Positions 10,962 to 23,679 are shown, numbered from the stretch's first letter. The stretch: DNA of 55,231 bases from Gnetum montanum (GCA_015680685.1 MNCI01006844.1:183563-238793), one strand, 5' to 3'. Numbers and translations: made by a program. The notes: generated from the sequence alone by a model not told the origin.

Positions 10962-13760
10962 ATGGTCCCAAAGCATGGACAATAAGAAGGCCCCTCTGAT
11001 GGTGCATTTAAGCAACCTAGGAGAGGTAAAGGATAGGTGCTTCTCAAACAACACATAGAGCAAGAGGAGCAATCATTTAGTATCCATCAAGAAGGCCCTA
11101 CTACTGTACAATAAAGACAAGTAGAAGGAGGAGCTACTATAGTTCCTAAACTAGGATGACACCTTACATTACCCCCAAAATGTGTCCAGGCAATCCATGA
11201 AAGATCCACATCAGCTATAGTGATCATGGAATTGAACTTTGGACCTTTCATGAATTTTTCTCCTGAGGCTATTAGGGACCACCTAAAAGGATCCCCATTA
11301 TGGCCTATCCTCTTTGAAAATGGTGCCTAGTACTTAGGAGAAATGTACCAATTTTGGCACAATAAAGAAGAAGGCACCACAGTTGACATTTGTGGTGTGT
11401 CTATTGATTTTTCTATCAAAGCCATTTTAGAATTGTTAAAACTTTCAAACATAGGGCCAAAGGTTGCACTTCTATCTACTCAATCTGATGCTGATGCGCG
11501 ATGGGTTTGGTTAGAAAAGGTGTATGGTAAGGAAGATAAGACCTATGGAGAGTTGACATTGGAAGAGAAGATATACTTTAAAATTACAACTTATCACATC
11601 TTCCCCACAAAAGGGTTAAATAGAATTTCAACATATGTGGTAAGAGGAAGTGGCATATTGATGGGAAAGGTTGCAGCTAACCTACCTTATCTATATTTCA
11701 TGGAGATTTTAAGGTAGTTTGAAGAATGCAAGATAGGGGAGTTTGCATTGCCCTTTTCTTGTCTCATCAGGAAACTATGCAAGCGTGTTGGTTTTCAGGG
11801 ATATACCAATGATGCCCTCAAAAGAGACCAAAATGATTTGTATGCTAAAATTCTAAAGCCACCAACTGCAAGGAATATTGCTGGTGAGACATTGGGGCCA
11901 GAACAAGAGCAAGAATAGACAGTGAGGCCCACTGCAATTCAACTTGGAGGGCTGAGCCAACTTCCAAGCATGGAACCTAGTCAAAAATAAGAAGTAAGGC
12001 CTAGCACAAGCTAGTGAGATTAACCACTACCACCACCATAGGATTACGGACCGTCGATGAGCCATCTCAGGGCCATTACTAAGATGGTTAGTTGGGGAAG
12101 TCATGATGATGAAAATCTCTTCTGTGTCATCGATGATACCATATAGCCCATTATCTCTATAGATCGTGCATGGGGTGAGGTGTTCATTTAGACAAGAGGA
12201 GGGGAGAGTTATTGGTCACAATAGATTTTAGGAAATGCTGCATCCTTTTAGATGCAATTGAAAACTACTGAAGGGGCCACAGTGGTGGTCATGTAGCACT
12301 AGGATGTAGTAGGAGCTACAGAGGTGGTCACAGACCACATCAAGAAATCTTTTAACATTCTTGTTGTACCATCAGTAGATTTCATATGAGCATCGGATGC
12401 TCAAACTTTGGCTGGTCCCTTAATGACTCCTGTGGAATATGAGGATGTGCTTGATTGATTACTGCAAATAGGATAGGTGATGATGTCCTTGTTTGACATC
12501 CCATAGGATGTTGCAGTAGCATAATCAAACCTCATCTCCTCGAATGGAAAGCTAGTCTTAATAGAAATAAGGGTTGAGAATGCAGAAGAAGAAGTGGCAA
12601 GATTGCAAGAAAGGCTCATAACCCTACAAGTTGCACAGCGGGATCCCTCTCAATTCATTCCTGCAGACCAGCTAGACACGTTCAGGACTAAGCAACTCAG
12701 CAAATTGCTAGTGGAAAATAAAAAAGTATTGGAGGAAAAAGAGAAGGCCAATTTGTATGCCTCCATGGAACAAGCACAAACCTACATGCATGCCAAGGCA
12801 TTCAAGGCCTTATAAGAAGAAAATAAATACCTCATTTCCAATAATATTTTGTTGATCTATTTGGAGAAGCAAAATAATGTTCTCAAAGAACATTTTCAAC
12901 GGCTGCAAGAATAGCTTATCAGGGTCAACGATGACATCAACTGCTTGGCCAGAGAAAATCAAACCCTCTCAATGGAGGAGGTATGCATCATCTATCAGAA
13001 GATGGTAATCAAAATAAGCACATGGTAGAATGATGCCAAGAGGCATGAAAAATTAAAAGAGCACTTCCAAGACTAGGTGGGAATGTATAAGAAAATCATT
13101 GAGAAGGAGATCCATATGGCCAAGGCCTACATTAGCACATTTAGTGCTTAACACACTGATTGGTGGGCCATATTGGACACATATGCATTTGCTCACCAGG
13201 TGGAACTTAAAAGCTACTACCTATAGATTTACGATGTCACAAAGTGCATGGAGTTGGCTAATCTATAATATGCCAATATAGCCATGCTGATAGCAGGGTG
13301 CCCAAGGATAGAGCTCAAGAGGTAGGTAGCTACCACCTATGCCAAGTATGAAGCAAAATTTGTAGAACACAAGAAAAAATTATAGAAGCTGGAAGCCATA
13401 AATTCTAAATTGGAGGTGGTTAAAGCAAGCTACCAAGGATAAAAAGATGTTACAATGAACTTGGCTTGATAGCTTATAGATTTTTAGGAGTATAGGGAAA
13501 AAGCCAGAGCCTATGAGGAGGAATGACAGTTGTTTATAGCTTGGTATGTCAAGGTAAACAAAATGTTTCTGCAACTACTGTGTTCATGGGAGGTGCCAAC
13601 TCGATCAAACATTGGAGCATTAGCATGGATGACATAGGATCCCTAAACTAAAGAGGAAAAACTCCTAGCACTACTTCAACATCATGAAATCCAAAAACCT
13701 AGAGCACAAGACAAGGGAAAGCAACCCATGGAGGATCCACTTCCACCAAGAACCACATGA
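10962..13760 (+). pseudogene. 3-prime ORF of copy B: plant-transposon-domain protein with coiled coil
   Basis: Starts at an ATG within GTAGATGGTCCCAAA, a site recognisable in C and (as ATA) in E, and ends in a PPRTT-type C-terminus with TGA at 13758. A globular part (about 11230-11830) contains SPEAIRDHLKGSPLWP, VSIDFSIKAILELL, HIFPTKGLNRIS and PFSCLIRKLCKRVGF. This resembles the putative plant transposon protein domain (PF20167-like) often found in Athila-type elements. The second half (12570-13700) is a coiled coil (ARLQERL, NKKVLEEKEKAN, LQEE repeats). One long clean ORF remains (11343-11717). It occupies the env-like position. The domain name is inferred from motif pattern; the role is unknown. 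Broken by many stops. Confidence 0.6.
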
Positions 13761-13953
13761 GTTTCACCCAATTTTTTAATTTTGTGATTTTTTCATTTTT
13801 CGTGTTGTGTCCGAATTTTGTTCTATTGAGTTCTCCATTGTGGTATGAATAGATTCCCTATCAGTTAATAATCCCATACCTATCCACTAAGTAATCAATG
13901 GGGCTTGTTCTCATTTTGACTCAATGACGAGTTTTCATTTAGTCATGGGGGTA

Positions 13954-14854
13954 TGATAAACTGTGATTTATTTGGTTGTGATATCAGATCCACGATATAA
14001 GCTACCTGATATTAGGTACGCAATCTCGCAGCCAACAACGATATCAGATATATGATATCGTGGTTCCTGTATGGGCCTATAAATACACATCTAGGCACAT
14101 GGGAAGAGGAAGATTTTTAGTAAGTTTTTAGTGAGTCAGTTTAACATTAGAGTAGTGTATTTTGTCATTTTTTCCTCTCAACCCTTTCTCCTAGTGCATG
14201 CCCATAGTGTGATGATTGTAATTGTATGGAACCTTTATTCGAGTGTGATGTACTTAGACATGCACATGATCGAAAATAAAGATTGAGATTACTTCATCAT
14301 TACAGCATCCACTTACTTTAATTATTTAATTATAATTATTATTTATTGCTTTCATAGTTAGTACCTCTTCTCTCTAAACTCCTTAAACAAGTAATGACTA
14401 TGACTTAATCATGAGCATTTAAGTGTGACTACTTGGTAACCCAGTAGCATACCTAGGATCTATGCTTGGTAATCCTAGCAGTAGTCATGGACAAGGTCCA
14501 AGATGTGTACATATGATTAAGGAATGGATGCTCATCATAGTTAGGCTAGCTTAGACTCTCTCTCCCTATCTCCTCTTATTATAGCTCTCTCTCTCCCTTT
14601 TCCTCCTAGCTTAACTATGATTATTTTTGATCTCCTTCAGGAGTAGCATTAGTTTGGAAACACATCATACACCTCACTTTGGACTAAACCATACGTGACA
14701 AAGAAAATACTAGTCCAAGTGGAAAGATAGCGAACTGCAATCAATGAGTAACTATCTAGATACCACAACTAGCCCATCTACAAAGTTCGACCGGATCGTG
14801 CATGAAACACTCGTATTCATATGGTTGAGTGTAGGGGTACCTTGTCACTCATTA
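13954..14854 (+). repeat. 3-prime LTR of copy B (901 bp)
   Basis: Begins TGATAAACTGTG after TCATGGGGGTA and ends CACTCATTA. It contains GATATC palindromes (13980-14060), a TATA element near 14080 (CCTATAAATA) and AATAAA near 14275. It is almost the same length as LTR A-prime. It is followed directly by the helicase N-terminal fragment. Confidence 0.85.
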
Positions 14855-15616
14855 ACTAGTATCAATGAGATAAAATTTTCCTATGACTACTATAGCTTGA
14901 ATAATCATTAATAGTGAATCAACTCCATCAAGTTCAAATTGTTGCATATAAAGATGGCTGGTGATAATCTTGTAGCATTTCTTTGGTTGAAGTCCTAGGA
15001 AAGATAAGTCAACCTCCTTGTATTCATTTCTTGAAGGTGTTATTATCCCATGTGATCTATGACTATGAACAAAAGATGTAGTAATCTTTGCAACATCTTC
15101 TTTAGGATAGCTAGATGACCATTCTTGCTATCTATCTTGATCCCTTAATCCAAGAATTTTAAGTTCCCTTCATTGAAAATGAGTTGATACAAGTAGATGT
15201 CAATTCAGTATTTTAAAATCATATTCAATATCATCCTATCTTTCTGGAATAATATCTATATACCACCTCTCTTCCTTGCAAGCATGTTTGAAATCTTCAT
15301 CAAATGTATCCTCTTCTAATTCATATGTGTCAAATAGAAATCCATTTTAGTTCAATTTCTTCATGATTTCTTCCCATATCACATTTCACATCTCTAAATG
15401 AATAGGGTAGTAGTAATTGTATCCAACAATAATCTATCCATTATTCTTCTCCTACTCTTGGAGCTACTCTAAATATAGGATATGTTCTGAAAACAACTAG
15501 TTATTGTTAATTTTTTCACACTGGCACCTCTCTATTTCTTGAGGTAAATGTAAAATATTTTATAGCATTTAGTAATGAAACTCCTTTGATTTCCAATGGT
15601 CTCTTTTGATATGCAT
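14855..15616 (-). pseudogene. PIF1-like DNA helicase, N-terminal fragment
   Basis: On the minus strand a degenerate frame ends in a block resembling the Walker A region of PIF1-like helicases. The hydrophobic strand LLMIIQ is followed by a glycine-lysine remnant (IGKFYLID) where the family has a GTAGTGKS-type loop. Upstream lies an acidic stretch (ELEEDTFDEDFKHACKEERW) and other sequence without a clear match. The frame breaks exactly where LTR B begins. Together with 5470-6269 on the same strand it reads as one helicase gene opened by copy B. Motifs Ia-IV are absent from the window. Moderate confidence on its own; context raises it. Confidence 0.55.
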
Positions 15617-16412
15617 TGATGAGTCATGAATTTGCTGGTTGTGATATCATGGCTGCGATATCGTGTACGTGATATTGTAGCCCACCGCTAGTTCTATAAA
15701 TAAGAGGTGGGTCTCCCTTGTTTCGCATCTAGTTTTAGTCTCTTAGTGAAGCTTTGGTAGTTTTTCCTCTCCATAGATAGAATAATTTCCTAGTGTTTCC
15801 CGCAGTGTGGTGATTGTAATTGTACAACATCCTTATTTGAGTGTGACTTACTTGGACATGCACATGACTAGAAATAAATATCAAGATTACTTCATCATTG
15901 CAGCATTTGCTTAGTTTATTTAATTGTTATTTATTGCTTCCTTAGTTAATCTCTCTCACCCTTACCTCCTAGTAATGCGAAATGAGTATGACTTAATCAT
16001 GAGCATTTAAGTGTGACTACTTTGTAACTCAGTAGTGTACCTAGGCCATGCACTTGGTAATCCTAGTGGTAGTCGTGCACGAGGTCCAATATGTGTATGA
16101 ATGATTAAGGAACAAATGCTCATCGCACTTAGGCTAGTTTATATTCTCTCTTACCCTTTCCTCCTAGTTTAGTTAATCTTATTTTCCATTGCCTTCAAGA
16201 GTAGCATTAGGTTAAAACACATCATACACCTCACTCTGGACTAAACCATACGTGACAAAGATAATACTAGTCTAGGTGGGAATATAGTGAACTGCAACCT
16301 AAGGCTAACTGTCTAGGTGCCACAACTAGTTCGTCTATGGAGTTCTATTGGATTGCATGCAAAAACACTTATATTCGTATGGTTGAATGTAGGGGTACCT
16401 CACCACTCATCA
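15617..16412 (+). repeat. 5-prime LTR of copy C (796 bp)
   Basis: Starts TGATGAGTCATG and ends CACTCATCA. U3 has one GATATC palindrome pair (15645-15680). The TATA element is TCTATAAATAAGAGG near 15695 and AATAAA lies near 15870. Shorter than LTRs A-prime and B because of deletions in U3 and in the AT-rich part. Confidence 0.85.
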
Positions 16413-16413
16413 T

Positions 16414-16431
16414 TGACACCATTTCTAGGGA
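16414..16431 (+). promoter_or_regulatory. Primer-binding site of copy C (mutated)
   Basis: TGACACCATTTCTAGGGA, one base after the LTR. Relative to copy A, the differences are G-to-A or C-to-T, the pattern expected from cytosine deamination on either strand. Confidence 0.7.
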
Positions 16432-16560
16432 TAGTGCTAGTTATCTAGATTAGTTATATCATAAAAGGTTGTTGTATAGAACATAACGATATATCTCTTA
16501 CAAAGAAGAAATATTTATAAAAACAAATCACATATAAATTTACACAAAATTCACACAACC

Positions 16561-18542
16561 ATGCCTCTCCTACAAGATTACAATAATGCCACACTTAGTA
16601 AGGAAGTTCATTGGAGAACCAACGAACTATATGAAGATGAAGATTGGAGTATACAACCTAAAGTGGGGGTTTCTTATAAACATGAATGGAAGAAACTTCA
16701 TCCCAATGCATAAAAGCATAACTTACCTGATGATGATGAACCCCTACTAGCCACTACAAGCCTAACACAAATACAAGAGGGCGTTCGAATCTTAAGAAGG
16801 CATCGTAAAGAGAGCCATCTACCTAGGCTCGATTTAAACAACTTTCCTCATTTCTTAGGAGGCTATGACTTAGATTTGCATCAACATTTACAAGCCTTCT
16901 ACGATGCCTACACATGGAACAACATTGATAATGGTTGGAAAAGACTTAAGCTCTTCCTTATGACACTCATTGGCCAAGAAAAAGTATGGTATAGATCATT
17001 AAAACCAAATTCAATACAACATTGGTCAACAATGGTAGAATTCTTTAATGAAAAATATCAAACCTACGCAAGAGTGTCAGCCTTGAAGAAACAAATCCAA
17101 GAGTGGAAACAAACACAACATGAACCCTTGGACATGGCCTTAGAAAGATATTATGCACTGTTAAACAACTGTCTAGGCCATGGGTTTTCTAAGGAAAGGC
17201 TAATGTACCCTATTATTGGTGGGCTTAGTGATGCAACAAGAGAGACCTTAGGAATGTATGCCTAAGGACAACTATATGAACTACGAATGCATCAATTCCA
17301 AGAGATTATCAAGTGGATAGCAAAAGAAGAAGGAGAAATGGCTAGATGGGAGAGTGTTGAAAAACATCAATGAGACCAAATTCTCAACTTAACAAAGGTC
17401 CATGATCATAAAAAGGAGAAATCAACAAATATCAAGGTGGAAACATCATATTTTCCAACACAACAAACATTAGAAGAAGCCAAGGAAAAGATCAATAAGA
17501 TGTTGGAATGGACGTATCAAAATTGTGGAAATTCATCAACATTATTGGAGATAGAGTTTTGATAACCCAAGAAGTAGGACAAAACACTAGACAATCAGAA
17601 AGAAGGGATGAAGGAAATAAGTGCTCAACTGCCAATCATACGTATGAATGGTATATATGCCTGTATGATCATCCCAAGGGTCAATGCCCAATATTGTTAC
17701 GTTTACATGAGCATTGGGGAAACACACTACATCCAGAGTTTGTACAGAGATATTGTGTTTGATCACAGTGGCAACAATCCTAGTCATAGGGGAAACCATC
17801 CCTACACTGGAGAAACCCTTCATATTATCCGAGTCCAAATGTTTATCAAGTTTAACATCCTGTTTCTTCAATTGGGCCACCATACTCTATCGCACCACAT
17901 TACTATTCTCCACAATACTATTAGCCCATGCCTTCAACACAACCACCACCTTGTGCACCTTACACTTCTTCTAATTTTCAACATTCTGATCCTTTCCCTC
18001 CTTCTACATTGCCACCAACTATTCCTAATGTGTCTGCATCACAACAACAACCCATGAACACCACTTGTGCTGCTACTCCCAATAGCAGTGAAAAGCCTAC
18101 TCAACATCCAAAGCGCCCCTTCTTTAAACATAACCGTAAGAAGGGACAACACAATTTCTTAGCCACAACACCTTCCAACCCAACACAAGTCCAACATTTT
18201 GGTGCACCCTTATCTTCAAAGCCAATGCCTCATGTTACTTCATCAAGGCCATCAACTAAGACTCCAACAACCATATGGCCCAATGAACACAATCATGGAA
18301 GGCAACACACCAATCCTTGCATACCATCTAACAGTCCCAAATATCATAGTGGGTCAACTCGTTATCTGGGAACTACATAGTATAAATTACCCCACTATGC
18401 TTATTGCAATCAAGTGTGTGAACCCCGATGGGGTAAGTATGACCGGGCCTCAATACTTCCAACATGCAAGGATCCTCATCTTCCATTTATTAATCCTTTC
18501 CATTCTCAACCGTTTAGTTATGGGGGATATCCCCCATTCTAG
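16561..18542 (+). pseudogene. gag: Gag polyprotein of copy C (nearly intact frame)
   Basis: Starts MPLLQDYNNAT and ends GGYPPF followed by TAG at 18540. The Gag core is open from 16876 to 17265 (129 residues). It holds LTLIGQ-like and WYRSLKPNSIQHWST motifs and the EPLDMALERYYALLNN block, then ends at TAA where related copies have CAA (17263). The zinc knuckle C-x2-C-x3-H-x4-C is changed here to start with Trp-Tyr-Ile-Cys (about 17650). The C-terminal Pro/Asn/His-rich region is open from 17928 to 18380 in another frame. There is a handful of stops and at least two frameshifts, so this is among the least decayed family members. Confidence 0.85.
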
Positions 18543-20471
18543 TAACAAGCAGGATTAATATAAACTTTTTTATTTTCTTTAAATTTTACAACTTTTTATT
18601 TTCTAGTTTTTCATTTTTCAACTTCTTGTTTTATCTTTTTATCTTTTTGTGTTTTTGTCTTTTTTACATTTCTACAAGTAATCTTGTCTATAAATAAAAC
18701 ACTCATGTGGATCTTTGGTTGAGGTGTGTTCTATGTTATTAAGTCATGAGTGATCAATTATTTGGATAGTGAGAGCCCATTATAGCCACTCATCCATTCT
18801 AAAAATAAGAGGGTCTGTTTGAGGGTACAGTGGTATTCTTGACATTTTTTAAAACTTAAAATTTATTTTTTGTTCATTGTACCCAAAATGAAGAAGGATG
18901 GACCAAGAGGGAATGATTAGGATGTGACATCAAGTGGACTTGTGGATTCTCCTTGGTGATGTTTGTGGGAGCTATCATGCACCGTGGTTGTACTAAGATC
19001 CTTGTAGATCTAATGAAAAATGGGAGTAAGAGTAATCAAAATGGCACTCAAAAATCCAATGCTGTTCTAGGGGGTGCCACTAGAAAGACATGCAACCATG
19101 CCTGAAGGTTGGTGGCTTCTTTGGACTTAGTAAAGAGAAAAAGAAGAAGAGAAAAAAAAAGAAAGAGAAAAAGCAAATGAAAAGAAAAGTGCCACAAAAC
19201 AAAAATCACTCCTCCCTTGAATAAAACACCAAATGATCATATACCTTGTTGTTATGTTACCCTCATAGTTTCTCATCATGGGATGAAATAATGTAATGTC
19301 ATTGATTAGAGAAATGGACTTGGTCCTGATCTTGGAACGACGGGTTAATGACACCTTAATCATGTGTACATGTAGGATTCACTGTGCCTTGGGTCAGTTA
19401 CCTCATGTCCCAATCTCTATGATCCCTTTCTAGACATCTTATCTCACTGTTCGTGTAATTGTAGCTCATGTCTTGTGTAGCATAGAATTTTCATCTCATT
19501 CCAATGATAATTACATGTGTGTGTTTTGTGGAGTTAGTGCAGATTACATTTAACCCTTCTAGTACCATGGACACTTTAAGTGTGGTTACACAAGAGCATT
19601 ATAGGTTGGAACCTACTTTGGGGAGGATCCACTTGTGTAATCTTTTGTGATCTTCACTTATGATATAGCTCATACACACCATTTCTCACCCTCAGCTTAT
19701 TTTTCATAACATTCTTTCCCTATTATTATTACCCCTCTAAATTTCAATGTTCCCATGAACCATCACATAACCTTTTTCTTACCACCCAAGGTTTTATTGA
19801 TCAATTACACTCACTCATCATTATTCATGCCTTCAAACCCATCTAATTACTGGAGAACCCCTTCCTAATAGACCAATGTCTGAAGTTACATCGTTTAATT
19901 TCAAAGAAATATTAAAAATTTAGTACATTCTCTAAGTACCCTAACTTCGATGAAAATATATATACATGACACCCCTATGCTAATCAACATCATTTGCAAC
20001 TGTTCACGTAGGGGAATTTTTTCAAATTTCTCTCTACAACTTGCGATTGTGCATCCCTTGCTTTCATATCCATAACTAGCTCGATGGTACTCCGATTTTC
20101 ATTCTATTTGAACCTACTTGAACCCAGAGTATTTAGCTTAGTTTTGGGGGAGGGGCACATGTCGAATAGCACATAAATTTTTTAAAATTTTTTGAAATTC
20201 ATCATTGTCCAAACGACATATTTAAGGGTAATTAGTTGTAAAATTAAGAATAGAATGTATCAAAAAACAATTTCATCCCCTTAGCTATACCAGAAAATTA
20301 AATTTGGAAACCACCTAAGCAAAGAGGACTCAACATTATAATCTTTCGGAGACATGTTCTTCTAATAATTAACATCACATGGAAAAAAAGTATATCTATT
20401 AAGGCAAGCAGTAAGGTATAACCTAACTTTGGTAACAACCTTACTAACGATTGGTCCCGTGTGATTGTAGA
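18543..20471 (+). other. Non-coding region after gag, copy C
   Basis: Homologous to 8982-10961. It begins T-rich (18560-18680). The conserved stem-loop has arms 18823-18832 and 18875-18884, and the AGAAAGACATG...CCTGAAGG block lies near 19090. No gene is seen. A run of AGAAGAAGAGAAA-type purines (19130-19180) precedes the second half. Confidence 0.6.
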
Positions 20472-21238
20472 TGGTCCCAAAACGCAGACAACAGGAAGGT
20501 CCTACTCAAGGTGTAATCAAAAAACCTAGGAGAGGTGAAGGAAAATTTCTTGCTAAACAACATGCAAAGAAGGAGGAACAATCATTTAGCATCCATCAAG
20601 AAGACGTTGCTGCTGTACAATCAAGGTAGTTAGAAGAAGGAGCTGTTGCAACATCTGAACAAGGACGATATCCCATGCTAACCTAGGATTTTGTTCAAAC
20701 CATCCATGAAAGGTCCATATTCACTATAGTGATCATGGAATTAGACTCTAGACCTTTCACAGAATTTACTCCAGAGGCTGTTAGGGATCACCTCAAAGGA
20801 TCCCCATTATGGCCTACCCTCTCTGAAAGCGGTGCCTGGTACGTAGGGGAAACGTACCAATTTTGGCAAAATAAAGAAGAAGGCACCATGGTTAACAATT
20901 GTGATGTGACTATTGACTTCTCTATTCAAGACATTTTGGAAGTATTAAACCTTCCAAATACAGGGCCAAAAGTTTCTCAGAACCAGCTGGACATTTTTAG
21001 AATTGAGCAACTCAATAAACTGTTAACAAAGAATAAAAGGGTAGAGGAAGAAAAAGAGAAGGTTGACTGGGATGCCTCTATGGAATAAGCACAAACTTAC
21101 ACATGTGCCAAGGCAATCAAGGCCTTACAAGAGGAGAAACTCTAGGCCATACTTCAACGCCATCAAATCCCAAGACCTGGAGTACAAGAAAAGGGAAAGA
21201 CACCTATGGAGAAACCACCACCACTAGGAACTACATGA
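20472..21238 (+). pseudogene. Internally deleted 3-prime ORF of copy C
   Basis: Starts at the ATG that matches 10962 in copy B and ends with TGA at 21236. It keeps the start of the plant-transposon-like domain (TPEAVRDHLKGSPLWP, VTIDFSIQDILEVLNL) but then jumps from NTGPKVS straight into the coiled-coil start (QLDIFRIEQLN). About 1.2 kb present in B is missing here, and a second jump removes the middle of the coiled coil. The first junction leaves a clean 119-residue ORF (20729-21088). Confidence 0.65.
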
Positions 21239-21419
21239 GTTCCACCATTTTTTAATCATAGGATATTCTTTTGTGTTGTGTCTCAATTTTGTTCTGACTC
21301 CACACTACGACATGAATCCATTCTAGTCAATCAATAATTCCATACCTATCCACTATATAATCAATGGAGATTGTTCTCTCTATAACTCGAGGATGAGTTT
21401 TCATTCAGTCGTGGGGGTA

Positions 21420-22126
21420 TGATGAGTCATGAATTTTTACACGATATCATGTATGTGATATCACATGCTCGCTCTGATATCGTGTATGCACATCATCAGT
21501 TCTATACATAAGAGGTAGCTCTCCCTTATTTTGCATCTAGTTTTAGTCTCTTAGCGAATCTCTGGCAGTTTTTCCTCTCCAGAGATAGAATAATTTCCCA
21601 GTGTTGCCTGCAGTGTGGTGATTATAATTGTATGACATCCTTATTCGAGTGTGACATACTTGGACATGCACATGACTGAAAATAAAGATCAAGATTACTT
21701 CATCATTTCATCATTCACTTAGTTTAATTAATTGTTTATTTAATTGTTATTTATTGCTTTCTTAGTTAATCTCTCTCACCCTTACCTCCTAGTAATGTGG
21801 AATGACTACGACTTAATCACGAGCATTTAAGTGTGATTATTTAGTAACCTAGTAGTGTACCTAGGCCATGCGCTTGGTAATCCTAGTGGTAGTCGTGCAT
21901 GAGGTCCTAGATGTGTACAAATGATTAAGGAATGGATGCTCATTGCACTTAGGCTAGTTTAGATTCTCTCTTACCCTTTTCTCCTAGTTTAGTTAATCTT
22001 ATTTTCCATTTCCTTCATGAGTAGCATTAGGTTAGAACACATCATACACCTCACTCTAGACTAAACCATACATGACAAAGATAATACTACTCCAGGTGGG
22101 AAGACAGTGAACTGCGACCTAAGGCT
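21420..22126 (+). repeat. 3-prime LTR of copy C, 3-prime truncated
   Basis: Starts TGATGAGTCATG after TCGTGGGGGTA. It follows LTR 15617-16412 closely up to GACCTAAGGCT and then breaks into copy D gag sequence. About 90 bp of U5, including the terminal CACTCATCA, is missing. Confidence 0.8.
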
Positions 22127-23679
22127 ATGGTGCAAGTAACAATGATAGTAGTAGTACAAGTAACATTTGTGGCTTAATGCTATGGTGCAAAAGCTTCTGG
22201 TACTATTGGTGGCGATGTAGAAGGAGGTGAAGGATGTGAATATTGAGGGTAAGGAGAAGTATAAGGAACATGAGGTGGTGATCTTATGGGAGAGGACATG
22301 GGTTGATAATATTTAGGAGAATGATAAAGATGTGGTGAGATAGAGGATGTTGACCCACTTGGGGAAATAGGATGCTAAACTTAATAAGTGCTTCGGTTCA
22401 AATGATATGAAGGGTATGAGCAATTTGGGGGTGGCCTCCCCCACGACTGGGATTTTTGTTACTGTGATTGAACATAGTATGTTTGTACAAACTCTAGATG
22501 TAACATTCTTTTCCAATGCTCATGTAAATGTGAAAATATTGGGCATTGACCTTTCGGGTGATCATACAAGAAAATGTTACATTGATACATATGATTAGCA
22601 GTTGAGTTCTTATTCTCTTCAACCCTTCTTTCTGATTGTCTAAGGGTGTTCTATCTTACTTTTTGGTTTGTCATGGTTCTACCTCTAATAGTGTTGGCAT
22701 ATTCACCACATTTTTCATGTATCCATTTTGTCATCTTATTGATCTTTGCCTCAATTTCATCTAGTGATTGTAGTATTGGCAAAGATGATTCCACCTCCTT
22801 GGGGTGAGTTGATTTTTTGTCTTCATGATCATGGACCTTTGCTAATTTGAGAATTTGGTCCTATTGAGAGGTTTCAACATTCTCCCATTTAGCCATTTCT
22901 CCTTCTTCTTTTTCTACCTACTTAATAAGCTCTTGGAATTGGTGGGTTTGTAGCTCGTATACTTGACCTCAGGAATACATCCCTAGGGTCTCCCTTGTTT
23001 CATTATGGACCCCATCCATGATATGGTACATTAGCCTTTTCTTGGCGAATCCATGTCTTGGGAAATTTTTTAACAATGAATAGTATCTTTATAATGCCAT
23101 GTCCAAGGGTTCATGTTACTGTTGTTTCCACTCTTGGATTTGTCCCCTCAAGGTTGACACTCTTGCATAAGTTTGATATTTTTCATTGAAGATTTCTATC
23201 ATTGTCAGCCAACATTGAATTGATTTTGGTCTTAAGGACCTATACCATATTTTTTCTTGGCCAACGAGTGTCAAATGAAAGAGCTTAAGGTTTTTCCATC
23301 CATTATTAATATTGTTCCATACATAGGCATCATGGAAGGCTTGTAAATGATGTTGTAGATCTAAATCATAGCCTTCTGAAAACTTGGGAAAGTTGTTTAA
23401 ATCAAGCCTAGGTAGACAGCTTTCCTTGCAATGCTTGCAGGATATTCAAATAGCCTCTTGTACATGCATTAAGCTCTTAGTGGATAGCAAGGGTTCATAG
23501 TCACTAGGTAGGTTATGAATTTGTGAGTTGGAATGATGTTTTCTTTGTTTATGTACATGGGAGACCCTTACATCAGATGGAGTACTCCAAACTTTATTTT
23601 CATCATCGTATAATTCATTGGTTCTCTAATGAATTGCCTTACTGGTTGTTGCGTTATCATAGTCTTGTGAGAGAGACAT
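22127..23679 (-). pseudogene. gag: Gag polyprotein of copy D, C-terminally truncated
   Basis: Starts MSLSQDYDNATT (ATG at 23679-23677), continues through the Gag core (WYRSLRPKSIQCWL-like, about 23260) and the zinc-knuckle region (about 22570), and ends in the proline-rich part near 22140 at the junction. It is closest to the copy B type (Ser-Leu-Ser start). Stops and indels are frequent. Confidence 0.75.

Larger units (their letters stand above)
6270..14854 (+). mobile_element. Copy B: longest gag-only element (8.6 kb)
   Basis: The order is truncated 5-prime LTR (6270-6822), primer-binding site, gag (6946-8981), a long non-coding stretch, 3-prime ORF (10962-13760) and 3-prime LTR (13954-14854). 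It carries the most complete 3-prime ORF of the family and is the reference for recognising deletions in C and E. The first ~350 bp of the 5-prime LTR are gone together with the middle of the helicase gene in which it sits, so one deletion probably removed both. Confidence 0.8.
15617..22126 (+). mobile_element. Copy C: gag-only element with shortened 3-prime ORF (6.5 kb)
   Basis: 5-prime LTR 15617-16412, primer-binding site, gag 16561-18542, non-coding region, short 3-prime ORF 20472-21238, and 3-prime LTR 21420-22126. The 3-prime LTR stops abruptly where copy D (opposite strand) begins. The left flank is TGCAT; the right target duplication was lost in the truncation. Its gag is the most open in the window. 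Confidence 0.85.
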
